The notes: generated by a model from the sequence alone, not told the origin. DNA of 64,000 nucleotides from Thioclava dalianensis (GCF_000715505.1 NZ_JHEH01000001.1:248001-312000), one strand, 5' to 3'. Positions 7,982-16,616 are shown, counted from the stretch's first letter. Program-made: numbers and translations.

Positions 7982-9406
7982 TCAGAGCCGTCTCATCTGC
8001 GGACGGCGCCAATGCGCGGCAGGCTCGAGGATCAGCTCATGTAAGGCCCAGACCAGCGCATCCACACGGTCGGGCGAGCCCTTCCCCTGAAAGCCCTGCA
8101 AGCTCATCTGCGCCATCTGATCTTCCAGTTGGCCCAGATTGCCCGATCGCAGATGGCGCACCCGCTCTTGTTCATAGAGCGCGGCGACCGGCTCGGCGCG
8201 AGCCGACTTTCCACGGCTTGCACGCAGCGCCTTGAACGGGATCAGCGGGTCGATCTGGCGCAGCACCCCCTCGATCAGATCGCCACCCTGATTGACCTCT
8301 GCCACCAGCTTTTCGGCCCCCCATCGCTCCATCGCCGCAATCGCGGCGCGCGCCCAATCGGTGGGCCTGCCGCGCGTGCTGGCATCTTCAAGCACCACCG
8401 CGCGCCAATCCTGCACCGGACCGCTTGTCTGCGCGCCCACCACCACGATGCCGCATTCATCCGAACCGGCCGTCGCACTGACACTGGGATCGAGCGCCAC
8501 CACGATCCGGTCGAGCGGACCGGGCACCTCACAGCGCGCCGCCTCGATCATCTGGCCGCTCCACAAAGCGCCCTCGACATCGTCGAGCAACACACCGTCC
8601 AACTCCTGCCGCCCGAGCCGCGTCCCGGCATAGCGGCTTTGAACCTCTTGCAGGAAGCTCTCGGCCAGATAAGCACGGTTGGCCTCGGTCGGGGCGTGGG
8701 TCATCACAGTTGAAGGGGTGTTCAGGATCGTCTTAAGCACGGCCACATTGCGCGGCGTCGTCGTGATCACCTGTTGCGGATGACGCCCCAGTCGCAGCGC
8801 GAATTGCAGCATATCCCATGTCTCTTCGGCCTTTTTCCACTTGGCCAGCTCATCGACCCATGCGGCATCGAATTGCGGCCCCCGTAGCGCCTCTGGCTCA
8901 TGCGCTGAAAACACCTGCGCCACCGCGCCATTGGGCCAGACCAACCGCTTGCGCCCCGCCTCCCAGACGGGGCGCCGGTCGGGCGGCGCGCAGGCCAAAA
9001 GCCCGCTCTCGCCAAAGATCATCACCTCGCGGACCTGATCGAAGGTCTCGCCCACGAGCGCGACCCGCTTGGCACGCCCCGGATCCAGCGGCATCGCCCC
9101 CTCGACCATCGAGCGCACCCACTCAGCCCCCGCGCGCGTCTTGCCAGCCCCACGCCCCCCCATGATCACCCAGGATTTCCAGGCGCCCTCGGGGGGAAGC
9201 TGATGCGGCAAAGCCCAGAATTCGAACACCCAAGGCAAAGCCAAAAGCGCGTTCTCGTCCAGACTTTCGATGAAACGATCAACCTCCTGCTGCGTCGCGC
9301 AGGCAAGCCAGGCGGCGCCCGATTTCAGCCCGGGCGGCGTCGAAATCGAGCGCGCCTTCTCGTCCGGCTGCGACACCGGCAATTTGCTTGCGGAGTTTCT
9401 CGACAC
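7982..9406 (-). CDS. GTA gp2, terminase large subunit
   Basis: This 474-residue protein is the DNA-packaging motor of the GTA. The ATPase domain has a Walker A motif GGRGAGKT (residues 83-90) and a Walker B AAWVDE (181-186). The nuclease domain has an acidic residue in VALDPS (Asp306) and a late SPDRVDALVWAL motif. The listed start is a GTG at 9406 with a good GGAGAGG ribosome site, but it overlaps gp1 by 128 bases in another frame. The conserved fold begins only around LPWVFEFWALPHQ (residue 57), and no better start lies between. The GTA enzyme packages random host DNA. Confidence 0.93.
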   Translation of the reverse strand: MSRNSASKLPVSQPDEKARSISTPPGLKSGAAWLACATQQEVDRFIESLDENALLALPWVFEFWALPHQLPPEGAWKSWVIMGGRGAGKTRAGAEWVRSMVEGAMPLDPGRAKRVALVGETFDQVREVMIFGESGLLACAPPDRRPVWEAGRKRLVWPNGAVAQVFSAHEPEALRGPQFDAAWVDELAKWKKAEETWDMLQFALRLGRHPQQVITTTPRNVAVLKTILNTPSTVMTHAPTEANRAYLAESFLQEVQSRYAGTRLGRQELDGVLLDDVEGALWSGQMIEAARCEVPGPLDRIVVALDPSVSATAGSDECGIVVVGAQTSGPVQDWRAVVLEDASTRGRPTDWARAAIAAMERWGAEKLVAEVNQGGDLIEGVLRQIDPLIPFKALRASRGKSARAEPVAALYEQERVRHLRSGNLGQLEDQMAQMSLQGFQGKGSPDRVDALVWALHELILEPAAHWRRPQMRRL

Positions 9407-9608
9407 GAGACCTCTCCTCCATCACCAAATGAAAAGCGGTGCGGAGGTCCTTGACCGCCTGCACCGCCGATTTTGCTTCTGAAACCTGACCCTGCCGCAC
9501 CGCTTGCAGCGCAGCCCCCAGCTCGCAGGCCACGTCATTGTAAAGCGCCTCGGTCAAATCCAGAAGATCGACCGGAGCACCGCCCCCATCCGTATTGTCT
9601 GCATTCAT
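9279..9608 (-). CDS. GTA gp1, small terminase-like protein
   Basis: This 109-residue, largely helical protein sits at the head of the GTA operon, where gp1 (the small terminase subunit of Rhodobacter-type GTAs) is found. Central segments are DLLDLTEALYNDVACELGAA and KSAVQAVKDLRTAFHLVMEE, predicted coiled coil. The C terminus ends GRRLACLRDAAGG. The ATG at 9608 (MNADNTDGGG) is chosen; a longer in-frame extension to 9707 would run through a terminator-like hairpin. Identification rests mainly on position and helical character. Confidence 0.75.
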   Translation of the reverse strand: MNADNTDGGGAPVDLLDLTEALYNDVACELGAALQAVRQGQVSEAKSAVQAVKDLRTAFHLVMEERSRVEKLRKQIAGVAAGREGALDFDAARAEIGRRLACLRDAAGG

Positions 9609-9652
9609 ATTGTCCGAACCGCCCTTGATTGTGGGTCCGTTCGAGAGACATG

Positions 9653-9685
9653 AAAAAAGCGCCAACGGGTTTCCCCGTGACGCTT
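9653..9685 (-). terminator. Terminator-like hairpin in the GTA leader (possible attenuator)
   Basis: On the minus strand, AAGCG and ACGGG pair across a GAAA tetraloop with CCCGT and CGCTT, with a small internal mismatch, and six T residues follow (9653-9658). This is a classical intrinsic terminator. It lies 45 bases before the gp1 start and downstream of both mltG and the best promoter candidate. It may end the fab-mltG transcript, or attenuate GTA transcription. Confidence 0.75.
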
Positions 9686-9709
9686 GCCCACTTCTCCTAG
9701 CATGCATTT

Positions 9710-9738
9710 CTTCTACTTAGAAGCGTTCGCAAAGTCAA
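9710..9738 (-). promoter_or_regulatory. Candidate GTA operon promoter
   Basis: On the minus strand a TTGACT (9738-9733) is followed after 17 bases by TAGAAG (9715-9710), a sigma70-like pair with a good -35 and a weak -10 element. It lies about 100 bases upstream of gp1 and upstream of the terminator-like hairpin. The identification is by consensus only. Confidence 0.35.
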
Positions 9739-9809
9739 TAGCTAAATCTTGGGTTGTGCCACCCGCGAAAAAGAAACCCCCCGCACGAACCGAGGATTTC
9801 TAAATAAAA

Positions 9810-10976
9810 TCAGTTCCCTGAGGACTGATCCTGCCGTTGCTTTTCGAGCGCACGCCACTTCGCGACATTGCGATTATGCTCCGCGATAGTCTTGGCAAAG
9901 GCATGCCCGCCCGTCCCATCGGCCACGAAAAACAGGTAATCTGTCGAATCAGGATGCACAGCCGCCTCGATGGCAGCGCGCCCCGGATTTGCAATCGGCG
10001 TCGGCGGCAGGCCATCGATCACATAGGTGTTGTAGGGCGTGGCCTTGCGCAGCTCGGACTGGCGCAAACCGCGCCCCAGAACGCCCTGCCCATTGGTCAC
10101 ACCGTAGATCACCGTCGGGTCCGTTTGCAGCTTCATCCCCTTTTCGAGACGATTCACGAAAACGCTCGCAACCTCTGCGCGTTCGCTCGGCACACCGGTT
10201 TCCTTCTCGATGATCGAGGCCATGGTCAGCGCCTGTTCAGGCGTGTCATAGGGCAGATTGTCGGCACGGGTCGCCCAGGCATTGGCGAGGATCGTGCTCT
10301 GGCGGCTCTCCATCAGATCCAACAGCGCCTGACGATCGGCACCGCGGTTCACCTCGTAGCTGTCGGGCGCCAATGAACCCTCGGCGGGCACGTCGGCAAT
10401 CTTGCCCGACATGAAGCTCGCCTCGCGCAGCCCCTGCACGATCTGCCAGCTCGTCACGCCATCCACCACGGTCACACGGGTGCGCACATCGGGGCGGTCG
10501 GCCTTCTGCTCGAACCCTTCCGGGGGCTTTTCGGTCTCGGGATCATATTCGGCGGTCTTTTGATACTCGCCCGTGGCGGGATCCAATTCGCGCAGCAAAA
10601 CCTCATTGCCGTTCACGCCGATCCGAAACACCAACTCGGTGCCGCAGGTCGAGGGACCGCCCGAGGTGATCTGATCAATGATCCCCGACATCGTCGCATG
10701 CGGCTCAATCAGATACGAGCCGAATTTCAGCGCGCTCGCCTTATTCTCGTACTGGGCCCCGGTGCGGAAAATATACGAATTGCTGACCGCATCCTTGTCC
10801 GACAGCTCTTGCGAGACGTCACGCAGGCTCGCGCCGGGGGCCACGCGCAGACACATCGCCTCTGCCAGCGGGCCGGGCTCGACATATTCGCGCTTGGCCC
10901 AGGCCACCAGCCCGCCTGCCGCAACCAGCAGAACGATCGCCAGCGTCAGGAAATTCGAGACGATATTGCGCCACAT
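9810..10976 (-). CDS. mltG: Endolytic murein transglycosylase MltG
   Basis: This 388-residue protein is of the MltG (YceG) family, an inner-membrane lytic transglycosylase that cleaves nascent peptidoglycan and terminates glycan strands. Residues ~8-26 form a single N-terminal membrane anchor (LTLAIVLLVAAGGLVAWA). A LysM-like region follows, and the catalytic domain carries the signature MASIIEKETG near residue 255 with the active glutamate. The C-terminal PTPIANPGRAAIEAA and YLFFVADGTGGHAFAKT motifs are also typical. The start overlaps the fabF stop by 4 bases. Confidence 0.95.
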   Translation of the reverse strand: MWRNIVSNFLTLAIVLLVAAGGLVAWAKREYVEPGPLAEAMCLRVAPGASLRDVSQELSDKDAVSNSYIFRTGAQYENKASALKFGSYLIEPHATMSGIIDQITSGGPSTCGTELVFRIGVNGNEVLLRELDPATGEYQKTAEYDPETEKPPEGFEQKADRPDVRTRVTVVDGVTSWQIVQGLREASFMSGKIADVPAEGSLAPDSYEVNRGADRQALLDLMESRQSTILANAWATRADNLPYDTPEQALTMASIIEKETGVPSERAEVASVFVNRLEKGMKLQTDPTVIYGVTNGQGVLGRGLRQSELRKATPYNTYVIDGLPPTPIANPGRAAIEAAVHPDSTDYLFFVADGTGGHAFAKTIAEHNRNVAKWRALEKQRQDQSSGN

Positions 10977-12238
10977 CAGCCGTGCACCTTACCCAGCACG
11001 AGGCTGGCATTGGTTCCGCCGAAGCCGAAACTGTTGGACAGTGCGATGTCGATCTTGCGCTTCACGGCAGTCTTCGGGGCAAGATCCATCTTCGCGGCCT
11101 CGGGCAGCGTCTCAAGATTGAGCGTCGGCGGGGCGATCTGATCGCGGATCGCGAGCACGCAGAAGATCGCCTCCACTGCGCCAGCCGCCCCCAGCAGATG
11201 TCCGATGGCAGATTTCGTCGAGCTCATCGTCGCAGTTTCGACACCCTCGCCCAGCAGGCGCTGCACTGCGCCCAGCTCAATCGTATCGGCCATCGTCGAG
11301 GTGCCGTGGGCATTGATGTAGTCAACCGTCTCGGGCGCGATATCGGCGCGCTCAAGCGCTGCCTTCATCGCACGGAAACCGCCATCGCCATCCTCAGAGG
11401 GCGCGGTGATGTGATAGGCGTCGCCCGACAGGCCATAGCCCAGAACTTCCGCATAGATCTTCGCGCCGCGCGCCTTGGCGTGCTCATACTCCTCAAGCAC
11501 AACGCACCCCGCGCCCTCGCCCATCACGAAACCGTCGCGATCGGCATCCCACGGACGGCTGGCCGCCTGCGGGTTATCCTCGCGCTTCGTGCTCAGCGCC
11601 TTGCAGGCGTTGAAGCCGGCAATGCCGATTTCCGAGATCGGGCTTTCCGCGCCGCCTGCGACCATCACATCGGCATCGCCCAGCATGATCAGCCGCGCCG
11701 CATCCCCGATCGCATGCGCCCCGGTCGAGCAGGCGGTCACAACCGCATGGTTCGGCCCTTTGAAGCCAAAGCGGATCGAGACCTGCCCCGACACCAGATT
11801 GATCAGCGCCCCCGGAATGAAAAACGGGCTGACCCGACGTGCGCCGCGCTCCTTAAGGAGCACCGCCGTCTCGGCAATCGTGCTCAACCCGCCAATCCCA
11901 GAGCCGATCATCACCCCGGTGCGCTGGCGATCTTCCTCCTCAGTGGGCGTCCAGCCCGAATCCTCAACCGCCTGCGTCGCCGCAGCCATCCCGTAGAGAA
12001 TGAAATCATCGACCTTGCGGCGCTCTTTCGGCTCCATCCAGTCATCAGGATTGAACGTGCCGTCGCTGCCGTCGCCCATCGGGATCTCGCAGGCATATTT
12101 CGTCGTTACACCGGAGGGATCGAACCGCGTAATCGGTCCGGCGCCCGAGCGGCCCTCCAGAAGACGCGACCAAGTCTCCTCGACTCCGCAAGCCAACGGC
12201 GTGACCATCCCCAGACCTGTAACAACAACCCGGCGCAT
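10976..12238 (-). CDS. fabF: 3-oxoacyl-[ACP] synthase II (FabF)
   Basis: This 420-residue protein condenses malonyl-ACP with acyl-ACP in fatty-acid elongation. The start MRRVVVTGLGMVTPLACG at 12238 is typical; an extension upstream is not. The thiolase-fold catalytic triad is visible: Cys in VVTACSTG, His in NAHGTSTMAD and His in KSAIGHLLGAAG. A glycine-rich FGFGGTNASLVLGK closes the protein. It is followed immediately by mltG. Unusually, acpP lies more than 2 kb upstream with a diguanylate cyclase gene between. Confidence 0.96.
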   Translation of the reverse strand: MRRVVVTGLGMVTPLACGVEETWSRLLEGRSGAGPITRFDPSGVTTKYACEIPMGDGSDGTFNPDDWMEPKERRKVDDFILYGMAAATQAVEDSGWTPTEEEDRQRTGVMIGSGIGGLSTIAETAVLLKERGARRVSPFFIPGALINLVSGQVSIRFGFKGPNHAVVTACSTGAHAIGDAARLIMLGDADVMVAGGAESPISEIGIAGFNACKALSTKREDNPQAASRPWDADRDGFVMGEGAGCVVLEEYEHAKARGAKIYAEVLGYGLSGDAYHITAPSEDGDGGFRAMKAALERADIAPETVDYINAHGTSTMADTIELGAVQRLLGEGVETATMSSTKSAIGHLLGAAGAVEAIFCVLAIRDQIAPPTLNLETLPEAAKMDLAPKTAVKRKIDIALSNSFGFGGTNASLVLGKVHG

Positions 12239-12697
12239 CCCCGACCTCATTCTCTGAAAACTCTGCAGAACCTGATACACGCGGGGCACGGGCGGTGCAA
12301 TCATCGAGACACAATTCCGCCGGAGCCCGCAATATTCAAGCAAAGCTTTGCCAGCCGCGTGAACGACCGGCACACGTCCGCGCCCTTGGTTGCGTGGGGA
12401 AACAGAGCCGCGCGAGGCATGAGGACGCGACCGGCACGGGCAGTGGGCGGGCACAGGTCAGGCGACGGGTTGGCCGGGCGGCGACACAGAGGCCGCGCAC
12501 CCGATCCATCTGCGGCGCTGGCATGCCTGCTCTCAGATACCCTATTTCAGAACAGGCATCCTCTGCCAGATATGAGCAGCATTTAAAGCGCCGCTGCCCC
12601 CCCCCGCCACCACGGTCCGACCGAAACGCTACGACCTCAGCGGGCGGCTCGCAATGCGGCTGTCACCGCGGCACGGAGCACCAACCACGCGCGGCGA
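12239..12697. other. 459-bp intergenic region upstream of fabF, no gene seen
   Basis: No convincing gene is present; open frames here are arginine- and proline-rich and lack ribosome sites. The stretch should hold the fabF promoter and the 3' end of the diguanylate cyclase transcript. The only notable local feature is a run of nine C residues at 12597-12605. Confidence 0.6.
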
Positions 12698-14128
12698 TCA
12701 CTCCGTCTCATCAGATCTTAGTCGCCCTGTCGAGGGCCGCGAGCTCAGCGTGGCCCTTTCGGATTTTCGCATCACGGGCGCGCCCAAAGGCTGAGCCACG
12801 AGGACCGCGACATCATGCGGGACAAGGGGGCGTTGCGGATCCTCGGCCACAACCACGCGATTGCGCCCCTGAGCTTTCGCGGCATAGAGCGCCCTGTCCG
12901 TGCGGCTCGAAATCTCAAGCATGCTTTCGTGACGACACCATTGCGCAATCCCGATCGAGGCGGTCACAAGCTGGATCTCTCCGTCACCCCCAAGCGAGAT
13001 ACGGATCTCCTCAAGCGAAAGACGCAAACGCTCGGCGACCTCATAGGCCGCCTCCAGCGTCGCCCCTGGCAGAACCACCGCGAATTCCTCGCCGCCGATC
13101 CGGGCCAGCGTATCTTCCATCCGAAGCCGCGCGCGCATCGCGAGCGCTGCGCGCTGCAAGACCCGGTCGCCCAGCTCATGGCCGCCCAGATCGTTGATCG
13201 ATTTGAAGTGATCGAGATCGATGATCAGGAACGAAAACGGCACATCGAACCGCTCCGCAGCCGCAACCGCACGCTTGAAGCGCCGATCCAGCATCACCCG
13301 GTTGAACACTTTCGTAAGCCCATCGCGCAGCGCCAGCTCTTGCATCTGGCGTTCCAGCTGGCGCCTCTGATGGTCGGCACGTTCCATCTTGACCGTCGTG
13401 ACGACGATCACTGCAATATTGAACGCACTGAGCGCCATGATCATCAACATAATCTCGACGCGGGTATCTTCGACAACCGGAAAGGCGATGAAGACACATC
13501 CCAAAGCGACCGGTGTCAACATCCCCAGCAAAAGCTGGAGTCGCGCGTAGCGGCCCGTGGCGTAACCGCTCAGGATCACCCGCATGATGCCACGGTTCGA
13601 ACGGCTCAGCATGACAGCGATAGACAGGGCGAGGCTGCACAATGCCGTGACCGGAGACATCATGCCCAAAAGCGCACTGATATCCGTAAAAAAGGCCGCC
13701 AACATCAGGCCACCATAGCTTGAGACGAACAAGCAGATCATAGCCGCAACCGAATGGTGGGCATAGCTCTTGAGCAAAACGGCGACGGCAATCGCGGACA
13801 GAACCAGCGCAGTGTTCATCCCCATCGCATAGCCCACATGCGCCTCGAAATATCCCGCCAAACCGGGCGCAAACCGCGACAGAGATATGCTGAGTGCCAG
13901 CCCTGCGGCCCCGCGTGCCAGCGCCGGATACGATTTCTCCGCGAATGCCGCAGCAGTAAGAAGGATAATCACAACCGCCGTTGTTTCATGCATCTCATTG
14001 AGCGACGGCAACGCGACAAAGATCCAGTCCAACGCACCCCAATGCCCAACCAAAGACAGGGTCGCCAAGGCAAATACCGCGGCAAGTAGCGGCCGGATGA
14101 AAAACTGCGAAAGCCGAAATGCGCTCAC
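12698..14128 (-). CDS. Membrane-anchored GGDEF diguanylate cyclase
   Basis: This 476-residue protein has an N-terminal half with several hydrophobic helices (about residues 10-250, probably 6-8 membrane segments), a short coiled-coil linker (RRQLERQMQELALRDGLTKV), and a C-terminal GGDEF domain. The active-site loop is GGEEF (345-349), with the upstream IIDLDHFKSIND metal/nucleotide region. An allosteric I-site RMED lies exactly five residues before GGEEF (336-339), so product inhibition by c-di-GMP is expected. The start is a GTG at 14128 preceded by GGAGC. It is inserted between acpP and fabF. The signal sensed is unknown. Confidence 0.9.
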   Translation of the reverse strand: MSAFRLSQFFIRPLLAAVFALATLSLVGHWGALDWIFVALPSLNEMHETTAVVIILLTAAAFAEKSYPALARGAAGLALSISLSRFAPGLAGYFEAHVGYAMGMNTALVLSAIAVAVLLKSYAHHSVAAMICLFVSSYGGLMLAAFFTDISALLGMMSPVTALCSLALSIAVMLSRSNRGIMRVILSGYATGRYARLQLLLGMLTPVALGCVFIAFPVVEDTRVEIMLMIMALSAFNIAVIVVTTVKMERADHQRRQLERQMQELALRDGLTKVFNRVMLDRRFKRAVAAAERFDVPFSFLIIDLDHFKSINDLGGHELGDRVLQRAALAMRARLRMEDTLARIGGEEFAVVLPGATLEAAYEVAERLRLSLEEIRISLGGDGEIQLVTASIGIAQWCRHESMLEISSRTDRALYAAKAQGRNRVVVAEDPQRPLVPHDVAVLVAQPLGAPVMRKSERATLSSRPSTGRLRSDETE

Positions 14129-14266
14129 GTCTCATGCTCCAGGCCGGCCCCCAAAAGCGACAGGATCGTCACCTCGGACCGGATACAAGCATGACGCTAG
14201 GCCGATATGCTGAATAAAATCTTAACAGCTCTCGGGCCCGACCGAGACCAGCCCCGCGCATAAGCA

Positions 14267-14294
14267 AAACGGCGCCCCGAATGGAGCGCCGTTT
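14267..14294 (-). terminator. acpP intrinsic terminator
   Basis: The stem AAACGGCGCTCC/GGGGCGCCGTTT with an ATTC-type loop lies 29 bases downstream of the acpP stop. On the minus strand the hairpin ends in CGTTTTGC, a short T run. It separates acpP from the downstream diguanylate cyclase gene. Confidence 0.7.
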
Positions 14295-14322
14295 GCAAAT
14301 TCAGCCGTTTCGGCAAGATGCC

Positions 14323-14556
14323 TCAGGCAGCTTCCGTGATGAATTTCACCGCGTCACCGACGGTCTGGATGTTCTCAGCGGCGTCATCGGGGATCTCGAT
14401 GCCGAATTCTTCCTCGAACGCCATAACCAGCTCGACCGTATCGAGGCTGTCTGCGCCCAGATCGTCGATGAACGACGCGCTCTCGGTGACTTTGTCTTCT
14501 TCAACGCCGAGATGTTCCACGACGATCTTCTTCACGCGGTCTGCGATGTCGCTCAT
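14323..14556 (-). CDS. acpP: Acyl carrier protein
   Basis: This 77-residue acidic protein is the fatty-acid acyl carrier protein. The phosphopantetheine attachment site is Ser37 in [19 protein letters not shown]. The opening [18 protein letters not shown] is that of alphaproteobacterial AcpP. It lies 235 bases downstream of fabG, beyond a terminator, so it probably has its own promoter as well. It is flanked by its own terminator. Confidence 0.98.
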   Translation of the reverse strand: MSDIADRVKKIVVEHLGVEEDKVTESASFIDDLGADSLDTVELVMAFEEEFGIEIPDDAAENIQTVGDAVKFITEAA

Positions 14557-14654
14557 GTCAATTCCTCAAAGTTTCGAGGGCCTTCGCCCTGTCTTCGCCC
14601 AATCAATGCCCGGTTGGGCACCTCATTCCGGCTCCGAAATATCCTCGGGGCCAC

Positions 14655-14686
14655 AAAAGACCCCCACGCGGCCTGCGTGTGGGGTC
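14655..14686 (-). terminator. Terminator downstream of fabG
   Basis: GACCCCACACGC and GCGTGGGGGTC pair around a short loop, followed on the minus strand by TTTT (14658-14655). The hairpin stands between fabG and acpP and would terminate or attenuate the fabD-fabG message. The following minus-strand sequence CCCCGAGGATATTTCGGA matches the dispersed repeat described at 7901. Confidence 0.7.
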
Positions 14687-14791
14687 ACCTGTTGCGCTCT
14701 TAGCGTTTGGTGTTGCACATGGCAAGCCGTTTTTACCCGTTCAAAACCACGTAAACGCGCGGGCCTCATGCGAATATCACAGCCCCTCTGC

Positions 14792-15529
14792 TCAGATCAT
14801 CGCCATCCCGCCATTCACATGCAGCACCGCGCCGGTGACATAGCCCGCCTCGGGGCTCGCAAGGTAGCGCACGGCTGCGGCGATCTCTTCGGGCGCCCCC
14901 ATCCGACCTGCGGGAATGCCGCTCAGAAGGCCCGCTTTCTGCTCGTCATTGAGCTTGTCGGTCATCGCCGTCGCAATGAACCCGGGAGCCACGCAATTGA
15001 CCGTCACGCCCCGGCTCGCAACCTCTTGGGCGAGCGATTTCGACGCGCCCACAAGCCCGGCCTTGGCAGCGGCATAGTTCACCTGCCCCGGATTGCCGGT
15101 CTGACCCACGATCGAGGTGATGTTGATCATCCGCCCCCACCGCGCCTTCATCATCGGCCGCAGACAGCCCCGCATCAGCCGGAACGCCGCCGTCAGGTTC
15201 ACATCGATCACCGATTGCCAATCGTCATCCGACATCCGCATCGCGAGCCCGTCGCGCGTGATCCCGGCATTGTTGACGAGGATGTCCAGACCGCCCATCG
15301 CAGCCAGAGCCGCCTTGGGCAGAGCCTCGACGGACTCGGGATCGCTCAAATTCGCCGGGCACACATGCGCGCCCTCGCCCAGCTCAGCGGCCAAGGCCTC
15401 AAGCGGCTCAACCCGCGTGCCTGACAGCGCAACCACCGCGCCCCCGGCATGCAAGGCGCGCGCGATCTCGGCGCCGATCCCACCGGACGCGCCGGTCACC
15501 AAAGCTGATTTGCCTTTGAGATCAAACAT
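14792..15529 (-). CDS. fabG: 3-oxoacyl-[ACP] reductase (FabG)
   Basis: This 245-residue short-chain dehydrogenase reduces 3-oxoacyl-ACP with NADPH. The cofactor motif is TGASGGIG at the N terminus (after MFDLKGKSALV), the structural NNAG motif is present, and the catalytic Ser (NITSIVGQTG) and YAAAK pair are intact. The C-terminal GAVLHVNGGMAMI is typical of FabG. The ATG at 15529 is chosen over one ten codons upstream because it matches the family start and has an AGG at suitable spacing. It is located between fabD and acpP. Confidence 0.96.
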   Translation of the reverse strand: MFDLKGKSALVTGASGGIGAEIARALHAGGAVVALSGTRVEPLEALAAELGEGAHVCPANLSDPESVEALPKAALAAMGGLDILVNNAGITRDGLAMRMSDDDWQSVIDVNLTAAFRLMRGCLRPMMKARWGRMINITSIVGQTGNPGQVNYAAAKAGLVGASKSLAQEVASRGVTVNCVAPGFIATAMTDKLNDEQKAGLLSGIPAGRMGAPEEIAAAVRYLASPEAGYVTGAVLHVNGGMAMI

Positions 15530-15544
15530 TTTCGTACCTTTCTT

Positions 15545-15601
15545 CACCCCGACCTTCACCTGGTCGGAAATACCTCGGGGGTCCGGGGGCCGCGCCCCCG
15601 G
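15545..15601 (-). repeat. Hairpin plus GAGGTATTTCC dispersed repeat (copy 2)
   Basis: On the minus strand a perfect 7-bp stem CCGGGGG/CCCCCGG (15583-15601) is followed by ACCCCCGAGGTATTTCC, and then by a second small hairpin CCGACC/GGTCGG (15550-15568). It lies in the fabD-fabG gap. The order hairpin, CCCC-GAGG-TATTT and a purine tail matches the elements at 7901 and near 14640. Confidence 0.5.
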
Positions 15602-15609
15602 CTCTGTCC

Positions 15610-16539
15610 TCAGCCTTTGAGCGCGGCGATATCTTCGGGCGTGCCGACCGCGCGGCAGGTCACATCCTTGGCAATCCGCCGGATCATCCCCGAAAGCGCC
15701 TTGCCCGCACCGATTTCCCAGATTTCATCGACGCCTTGGCCCGCCATCCACGCAACGCTCTCGCGCCAGCGCACCGAGCCCGTCACCTGAGCGACCAACA
15801 GCTCGCGGATTTCATCGGGCGCGCTGACCGCGCAGGCGCGCACATTCGACACCAGCGGCACGGCCGGGGCCAAGATCTCGACCTCGGCCAGCGCCTGCGC
15901 CATCGCCTCGGCGGCCGGCTGCATCAGCGCGCAGTGGAACGGCGCCGAGACCGGCAGCATCACGGCGCGCTTGGCCCCTTTTTCCTTGGCGAGCACCGTC
16001 GCGCGCTCCACCGCATCTTTATGGCCCGAGATCACGACCTGCCCCGGATCATTGTCATTGGCCGCCTGACAGATCTCACCCTGGGCTGCCTCTTCGGCCA
16101 CGGCGGTCGCGGCTTCGAAATCGAGGCCCAGAAGAGCCGCCATCGCGCCCACACCGACCGGCACCGCCGATTGCATCGCGGTGCCGCGCAGGCGCAGCAG
16201 ACGCGCGGTATCGGCCAAGCTGATCGAGCCCGCCGCGCAGAGCGCCGAATATTCGCCCAGCGAGTGGCCCGCCACGAAGGCCGCATCGCGCACCGAAAAC
16301 CCTTCGGCCTCCAGCGCACGCAGCGCGGCAATAGAGGTCGCCATCAGCGCGGGCTGCGCATTGGCCGTCAGCGTCAGCGCCTCGGCCTCACCCTCCCAGA
16401 TCAGAGCGCTCAGCTTTTCCCCAAGTGCGGCATCCACCTCTTCGAACACGGCGGCAGCGGCGGGATAGGCCTCCGCCAACGCGCGCCCCATGCCGATGGT
16501 CTGGGCACCCTGCCCGGGAAATACGAATGCTCGGCTCAT
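15610..16539 (-). CDS. fabD: Malonyl-CoA:ACP transacylase (FabD)
   Basis: This 309-residue protein transfers malonyl groups from CoA to ACP. The N terminus MSRAFVFPGQGAQTIGMG and the nucleophile motif GHSLGEYSAL are diagnostic. The acyl-recognition stretch PVSAPFHCALMQPAAEAM, with the second catalytic His, is present. The ATG at 16539 has a GGAGGGCCAAG ribosome site. It is the first gene of the fatty-acid block on the minus strand, followed by fabG after 80 bases. Confidence 0.96.
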   Translation of the reverse strand: MSRAFVFPGQGAQTIGMGRALAEAYPAAAAVFEEVDAALGEKLSALIWEGEAEALTLTANAQPALMATSIAALRALEAEGFSVRDAAFVAGHSLGEYSALCAAGSISLADTARLLRLRGTAMQSAVPVGVGAMAALLGLDFEAATAVAEEAAQGEICQAANDNDPGQVVISGHKDAVERATVLAKEKGAKRAVMLPVSAPFHCALMQPAAEAMAQALAEVEILAPAVPLVSNVRACAVSAPDEIRELLVAQVTGSVRWRESVAWMAGQGVDEIWEIGAGKALSGMIRRIAKDVTCRAVGTPEDIAALKG

Positions 16540-16616
16540 CTTGGCCCTCCTGCGTTTTTCGTTGGAAAGTGCATACAGCGCACACGCCGTTGGGGCAACC
16601 TGAGCGATGCGCAAAG

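Noticed and set aside
1-9608. Interpretation of the phage-like genes as a prophage
   Set aside because: The gene set, order and sequences are those of a Rhodobacter-type GTA. There is no integrase, repressor, replication or lysis module, and no attachment site in the window.
10982-12586. Long plus-strand open frame (534 codons) opposite fabF
   Set aside because: It mirrors fabF codon for codon in high-GC DNA, has Arg/His-rich composition and no ribosome site. It is a shadow of a certain gene.
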